The translations under genes were made by a program, and so were the position numbers. The notes beneath the pieces were generated by a model, which saw nothing but the letters and a program-made list of their open reading frames with translations, was not told the origin of the DNA and searched no databases. 64,000 nucleotides of DNA from Thysanoteuthis rhombus (lineage: Eukaryota; Mollusca; Cephalopoda; Oegopsida; Thysanoteuthidae), in NCBI GenBank assembly GCA_963457665.1, contig OY735212.1, positions 19,350,247-19,414,246 of the forward strand. The letters run 5' to 3'. This document shows, one piece after another, positions 58,660 through 64,000 of this stretch (positions are counted from its first letter, which is position 1; every line of letters begins with the position of its first letter).

Positions 58660-59125
58660 TTTTCAGGAGCAAATGTAAAATTATGCCAAATAAATTTTAG
58701 AAAAATATGATAAGCAATTTCTAAAATATGCCGAGTAACTCTAAAGATATACCGTACAATTTTCAAAATATAGCAAACACATTAAAAAGTACAGCCTGAG
58801 AATTAAAAAGACAAGCAAACTGAATCTAATAATGTTAGTAATCATATATTATATAAAGTTACCCTGACAGTCGCTGCAAATGTTAATTGTTTTAAGAGAA
58901 ATTAATTGAACTTATCTCTTAATGAAATTCATGGGTCTTTTTCATTACTGCCCACCAAAAGCTAATGTCCATACACACATTGATATGCGATAAATAATGT
59001 TAATAGATTCAGTTTGTATGTCTTTTTAATTAGCTTTCTGTATTTTCTAATTTACAGGACATTTTTCACAATTTGTTTGCCATATTTCTTGATTTGCTTG
59101 CCCAAATTTTAAATTTGCTCAGGGA
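58660..59125. repeat. A+T-rich tandem-like stretch with inverted partner
   Basis: GAGCAAATGTAAAATTATGC and repeated ATATGCC/AATATAGCAAAC motifs (58660-58820) are matched inverted at 59058-59125 (GAGCAAATTTAAAATTTGGG, AATATGGCAAACAAATTG). Possibly the two ends of a foldback element. Confidence 0.45.
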
Positions 59126-59545
59126 AAGGTATAATCATGCAACTCTGCAGTTTATACCTTGGCAGTCATAACAGATAGTCGAGAATGGGGGTGTATGTGG
59201 GGGTCCAGCAAATACTTATAAGAAACTTAGAAATTGAGAAGTAAGTTCAATATCTACTAATTGAGACATTACCATATACTTAGCTCCAAGAACCCATTTT
59301 CACCACAGCAGAGAGAAGTTAAAGAAAAATAATAGTATATGTCATTGGCACCTAGTGTCCATGTTGAGACAAAACAATAATGCAATAAAATCAATAACTT
59401 AGAAAAGACAAGAAAAAAGAATTTATAATTATTGAGAACATACATATGTATCAGTGCCCTGTTATCAGAACAAATCCATACATGATAAAGAAAAGAACTT
59501 GTTTGCTAAAATTATGTTGAAACTATAAGGAATACTTTTATTATA
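59126..59545. other. Unassigned intronic sequence
   Basis: Nothing recognised. Confidence 0.35.
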
Positions 59546-59722
59546 GGCATCCCCACTTATAAAACAGAGTCCAAAAAAACCAACTGCATCATATCTGAGC
59601 TGCAATAACCAGGGTTACCAATTTAACTCTTTTGGAGCTAGATTAACATTTCTGGGTTCACCATTCAACCACATTATATCGCTAACCAAGCTATAATGAA
59701 TCGCATTATAACATGGGGAGCC
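59546..59722. mobile_element. Tigger-like MITE (family G), about 177 bp
   Basis: Left end GGCATCCCCACTTATAA. The right end inverted is GGCTCCCCATGTTATAATGC. Flanked by TATA on both sides (a TA duplication is expected for Tc1/mariner). ATTATATCGCTAACCAAGCT inside is typical of Tigger-like MITEs. Confidence 0.65.
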
Positions 59723-59878
59723 TATAACTACTTATCAACTTAATGAGGCCAGTGTTCAAGTCAAAATTCCCAGGGGAGCAGATAGTCAAGTTCTCCACAC
59801 TTGGACATAGTTTTTTTAACTTCATTTTCCTTCATACCATCCAGCCAGACTAAGGTAAGCTTAATAAATAGTTATTCA

Positions 59879-59985
59879 GTAGATACTGTCAAACGCAACA
59901 GTGAACTTAGTCTTCTTCAATTTTTAAATTATTCTGCCTGGTTATGTATGTATTGCACATCCAGGCCACACCAATCAAACAATGG
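59879..59985 (+). repeat. Repeat A copy 24, head only
   Basis: GTAGATACTGTCAAACGCAA, TTCTTCAATTTTTAAATTAT, TATGTATGTATTGCACATCC. Confidence 0.75.
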
Positions 59986-59999
59986 ATTCATGCCTCTGT

Positions 60000-60056
60000 G
60001 TGTTTGTGTGTGTGTGTGTGTGAGTATATACATATATATGTATATATATGTATATC
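60000..60056. repeat. Microsatellite (TG)n(TA)n
   Basis: TGTGTGTGTGTGTG followed by TATA/TGTA units. Confidence 0.9.
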
Positions 60057-60216
60057 TTAAAGACCGATGAACAGTCACTTTCTCTTTTCTGACAGGGTTC
60101 AAAGTCATGTCAAAAAAGTTTTTGATTCATTGTACAAGAAATAATTTGTAGTATCAAAAGATTACTACTTTCATTTGCGTGTGTCTGGGTGAGTTGGAAA
60201 TTACATGTTTGTCTTA

Positions 60217-60283
60217 TGTAGGGACTGAACCTCAACCTGTAATAACCAAGCCAATCTTTTATCACCAATGACAAAATTACCTA
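60217..60283 (-). mobile_element. tRNA-like SINE head (candidate)
   Basis: Minus strand: GAGGTTCAGTCCCTACAT is a good B box and TTTGTCATTGGTGATAAAAG a weak A box. Confidence 0.5.
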
Positions 60284-60285
60284 TG

Positions 60286-61209
60286 TTACGACCCTGAAGG
60301 TTGAAGATCCTTCTGAACTATTTGTCAAACAGTAAGCCAGTAAATGTGGTCTCTAATTTGATTCCAGAAAACAATAGTAAGATACATTCAAAGAATATGA
60401 AGACAGGTAACTTGGAGAGCAGCCAAGATGAAAGGCAGTCGGCCATGTTGATTTGTCAAATCAAGCCAGCAGACAATGTACATCAAACCACATTCCACTG
60501 AGATACAAACATTGAGAATGATGAAAATTTATGTTCACAAAACATTTGATTTACTCCAACTGTTCAGCTCAGAATTGAATAAGACAGCACGACATTAAGT
60601 CTCAGGCCGCAACAAAAGTGTCTTGTCTACAAAACTTATTGCTTTGAGCCCAATAACCAGATAGAAAACTTTGATTTCAATTTAAACAATGAATCTTTTT
60701 TTCTCCGTAGTGGTCAGTTCTGTAATAATGAAGATGATCCAACTCTCATGGTTTAAATAAGTATATATAATTTATTTACAAACTATGTTATACCCCAGTG
60801 ATATAAGTTCTCCTTATTAGGTAGGTTTATGATGTAAAAGAAATTTTGAATTGGGGATTTGTCCATTTTTTTTATTGAAAGTAAGGAAAGCATTGGAAGA
60901 AAATAGTTGTGAAAAGTCCAAAACAAGTTTGGGTCCAAACTGACTATATCAATAGCGGTTCCCCAATTCAGTTGAGGAATAGGGTGTGTTGGGCATCAGG
61001 CCAGCATCCAAGCCCCATAAAAATGTACAATTTTTACAGAAACCATGAATAAATTCCATATCATACAAAATGGTGGCAAACATTGCCCGATACCCATTAT
61101 CATATTGGAGGACATTATTATTTTTCCAAGGAAACAAACATAATTATCTGATTCATTTTCAGTGACTTTTTCAGTAAAAATTAACTTAATTATGCAACTT
61201 TTGCATTAT
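60286..61209. other. Unassigned intronic sequence
   Basis: Nothing recognised; frames at 60301-60501 and 60949-61137 lack features. Confidence 0.35.
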
Positions 61210-61292
61210 CAAAAATCGCCAAACAAAATTGTCAGCATCAACAATGTTTTCTTCAGTTTTTAAGCTGGCCTTGCTGATTGGTTATTTATCTA
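61210..61292 (+). repeat. Repeat A copy 25, head only
   Basis: CGCCAAACAAAATTGTCAGC, TTTTCTTCAGTTTTTAAGCT, GATTGGTTATTTATC. Confidence 0.75.
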
Positions 61293-61619
61293 AGCCTCTT
61301 TATAATGTAGATGGTGTAAGCAAAGAAATCTACACTTCATCGTAACTCTATAATTTAAAAGTATATAAAACCATAATTTGAACAAACGTTTTTAAATTTA
61401 GAAAAAAACAAAGTGACAGCATGTCCCTTACTGCTATCTCAGTGGAACCATAATTTGAATAGTTTCTATTCTACTTACAATCTCTCCTGATCCCAAGTCT
61501 TCTTGAATGGGGCTTGAGGATAATTCACTGAGCCCCAGTTATTGTTGGTAAAATAATTTTCTATCTTCTAGAAATTTTCATGACCTGAAGTAAAAGGCAG
61601 ATTACTAAATGACTATTGT
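61293..61619. other. Unassigned intronic sequence
   Basis: Contains ACCATAATTTGAA twice (61370, 61448); nothing else. Confidence 0.3.
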
Positions 61620-62093
61620 TGATGCTGGATTAACCTGGAAACGGACCGGTAGCATATGTTATAAAGGGGCCCCAAATTTTAAAAATATACATAAATGTTA
61701 GAACGCATAGAATCTTAACTTGCATAGTAATTTTTTTCATTTGCTTTACTGCCAGATAGTGCAACAAATATGTTTGATATTACCTTTTCATTTCATTCTT
61801 TGTACAGCGCTGATGACTTCAGTTTCAAATACCTTTATATTTCTGCGTCGTATCGTATATGTATTATATACATACCACACTTGCATTAGTTACTGTATTA
61901 AAATATTTACTTCAAATTGTAATAATTGACTAAAACTGTTGACATTATATATTCCAAGTTGTATAGTGCTATTATAATGGAGTAAATAATCAATGAATTG
62001 GAATTGATAGCTTGCAAGTGTTTAGCGTGGGGCCCTTCAAAATGCAGGACCCGTAGCATATGCTTCTTTTGCTACATAGTAATTCTGGCATTG
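61620..62093. mobile_element. DNA transposon remnant with GGGGCCC-bearing ends (candidate)
   Basis: Left GATGCTGGATTAACC...GTAGCATATG...AAGGGGCCCC. The right end inverted is AATGCCAGAATTACT...AGCATATGCTACGGGTCC...AAGGGCCCCACG. Starts like the 54657 element (GTGCTGGATTAA). No coding capacity. Confidence 0.45.
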
Positions 62094-62869
62094 TCTATTG
62101 TTCAAGTAAATAATAACATTTGCTTACAATTTGAAACAACATTAAAAACAAGACAAGACCCCAAGTGACATGAGTGAACTGTTCCAAATTTACTTCCATC
62201 CTTGCAATATACAGACTAGTGAACTCTAAATGTCAGAAGTACATTCCTCTTCCCCTACAAAACACCCCTTCTTTCCATTCGTGCTCGTCTTACTTAATCA
62301 AAAGCTGCCCCCTCTGATTTTCTCCCGAGACTGAGTGATCTCCTGTGTTAGGAATGGTCTCGGTTGGGCCACACCTTTTCAAACAAGGAAGGTCATTGAG
62401 TTATGTCATCATTGCAGTCAATGATGAGTTAAAATAGAAACTTGACTGGCTCGACACAAGGAAGGTGCTGCTCCATCAAGATCACTTTGATGATTTGATG
62501 CATCTTCAGTAAGTTTGTTGCCAAGCCCCCTACTACCCCCCCCCCCGAATTCACCAAACAGGCTTAAAATAGATTAGGCAAGAAAAGGAGAAGAAAGGAA
62601 AAGGAAAGAGAGGCGCGAAATCAGTGAAGAAAGAGAGCAAAAACCCATGCCATGAGCCAGTAACGTTTGGACAGACATCAAGAAATTTGCTTATTGGCAA
62701 TAATCTCATAAAACCTTTACAGATTCACATAAATTTTATTCTGGTTCATAGGTCAAGGGTCAGTTTTGTTATGCTTCTGCTTTTCTCGATTCTACTATTC
62801 TATTTCTTACTAGCTTAACACTCCCCCCATTGAGTGGATTCCAGCTATTCCAGTATTTGTATAAATGTA
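62094..62869. other. Unassigned intronic sequence
   Basis: 62280-62520 is G+C-richer and repeat-free by eye; a C10 run lies at about 62538. No exon recognised. Confidence 0.35.
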
Positions 62870-63068
62870 TCTTGAATGGAAAGGAAGGGTCAAGTTTGGC
62901 ATTACAGCAACATTGTGAATAAAACCCTCTCTAGAACTCTTAAAAAGATTTTCTCTCAAAACTTTTCATTTTAAAACATAACCCTAGGTCTATTGAGTAT
63001 GCATGCCAAATTCAGTAAATCTACACCAATATTTAAGGTTGGGGTGCAGTAACAAACAGAATCAGTTG
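62870..63068 (+). repeat. Repeat F copy, tandem unit 1
   Basis: GGAAAGGAAGGGTCAAGTTT, ATTTTCTCTCAAAACTTTTC, ATTGAGTATGCATGCCAAAT, GTTGGGGTGCAGT. Confidence 0.7.
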
Positions 63069-63097
63069 TTTTAAATAATAGAAATATATGATATGTG

Positions 63098-63288
63098 TAT
63101 CGAACAGAAAGTAAGGGTTCGGTTTAACATTGTGAAGTGACATCCTCTAAAGCATTTAGATTAATTTCTCTCAGAACTTTTTACTTTAAAACTTTCTCCT
63201 TGGTCCATTAGATATGAAGGCCAAATATGGTTGATCTGCACAAATGTTTGAGGAATGGACACTGTCAAAGAGAGCTAAATGCTTTAAA
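63098..63288 (+). repeat. Repeat F copy, tandem unit 2
   Basis: CGAACAGAAAGTAAGGGTTC, ATTTCTCTCAGAACTTTTTA, TTAGATATGAAGGCCAAATA. It follows unit 1 in the same orientation, period about 225. Confidence 0.7.
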
Positions 63289-63355
63289 TACATATGTATA
63301 GAGATAGAGAGAAATTTGTCACTTCCTCCAGATTACTGTCTTCCTTTTGTCCACC

Positions 63356-63771
63356 ATTAGAAACTGTCAACATAGGACTGTTCAGTTTTCAAGCTAGTCC
63401 GGCTGGCTACATATGTATGTATCATGTGTAGAGGTTGCCCCATGGAGCTCGAGGGATGAAAATTTCAACATTTACTCATTATTATTTCTCAAGAGAATTT
63501 TTTTCTACCCGTCCCCAACAGATTTTTAGCAGGGGCTTCAATTTGCAATATAAGTTTATGCTGAATAGGTTTCTTGATTTGTGTCTGGCAGCAATTGTGG
63601 TTCGTTTTTGGTCTTCATCTTAGAGATCATCATGCAAAAAAAAAATGCAAGAGAAGTAACCTATTCATTGATCACCCTATTTCCAGTATTTTAATTGATC
63701 ATCCCAACATGGCATGCTGGCAAAAGACGTCGGTCATGAGTCAGTTTCTATTTAGTAACTAACCAGACCTG
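63356..63771 (+). repeat. Repeat A copy 26
   Basis: ATTAGAAACTGTCAACATAG start, GGAGCTCGAGGGATGAAAAT block, and AGTAACTAACCAGACCTG end. Confidence 0.9.
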
Positions 63772-64000
63772 ATCTTTCCATTCTTCTTCCTTTCCTGAAA
63801 TTTTGGTTTTCATCCTACTCATTTTTTGCCTTAATTTCTTTCCTTTTATCATGGCTTATTTTTAATGAAGAAAGATTTGAAATAGGTCATGTGATTTTAT
63901 GAAAGGCAAGTACTAAATAATACTTACGTAGATAAGCTTAGTAACTTGGAAAAGAGTATTTGCTACGGTTATCTATAACAGACACAATGGGGTTGTGGTA

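Larger units (their letters stand above)
46920..64000 (+). other. Intron downstream of the CUB exons (5' part)
   Basis: It begins with GTGAGT directly after the phase-1 exon end. No further exon was recognised, so it probably continues past the window end. Confidence 0.65.

Overview
This is an A+T-rich window of animal genomic DNA, almost entirely intron and interspersed repeat. It resembles a large-genome lophotrochozoan, and a mollusc (possibly a cephalopod) is my best guess. That guess rests on the overall style: a 33.5-kb intron inside one extracellular domain, many tRNA-derived SINEs, RTE-like LINE ends, foldback and hAT-like MITEs, and long (TA)n tracts. No single diagnostic gene fixes the species. 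There are no bacterial operons, rRNA genes, CRISPR arrays or intact tRNA genes. I recognised no LTR retroelement, Polinton or viral gene.

One host gene is supported, on the + strand. Two exons (13008-13191 and 46732-46919) splice in frame into one complete four-cysteine CUB domain. The upstream and downstream introns are both phase 1 and the intron inside the domain is phase 2, so the pair is a symmetrical 1-1 extracellular module. Its first exon, last exon, signal peptide and other domains lie outside the window or were not found. The protein style recalls the multi-CUB accessory or receptor proteins of the suppressor-of-lurcher/Neto type, but this is tentative.

Layout: 1-13007 is the upstream intron, with a row of foldback elements, an RTE-like LINE end, tRNA-SINEs and the first copies of the commonest repeat (repeat A). 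13192-46731 is the intron inside the CUB domain and is packed with repeat A. It also holds a minisatellite, hAT-like elements, a SINE with a clean 11-bp target-site duplication, a 343-bp foldback MITE, a large inverted repeat built around (TA)n tracts and a LINE nested in a repeat A copy. 46920-64000 is the downstream intron, with more of the same plus a polypyrimidine tract, two tandem repeat families and a fragment of a second LINE type.

The most notable non-genic points are these. Repeat A occurs about 26 times in 64 kb, is about 440 bp long and has several TGATCA boxes; I cannot place it in a named family. Two copies of repeat D sit in opposite orientation within about 42 bases of the two splice sites of the 33.5-kb intron, so the intron ends could pair in the pre-mRNA. 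Several unrelated foldback elements could form long RNA hairpins. Repeat family letters (A to J) are local labels made by comparing copies within the window by eye; boundaries are approximate unless a target-site duplication is quoted. Most short open frames here lie inside repeats or simple sequence and I do not call them genes.
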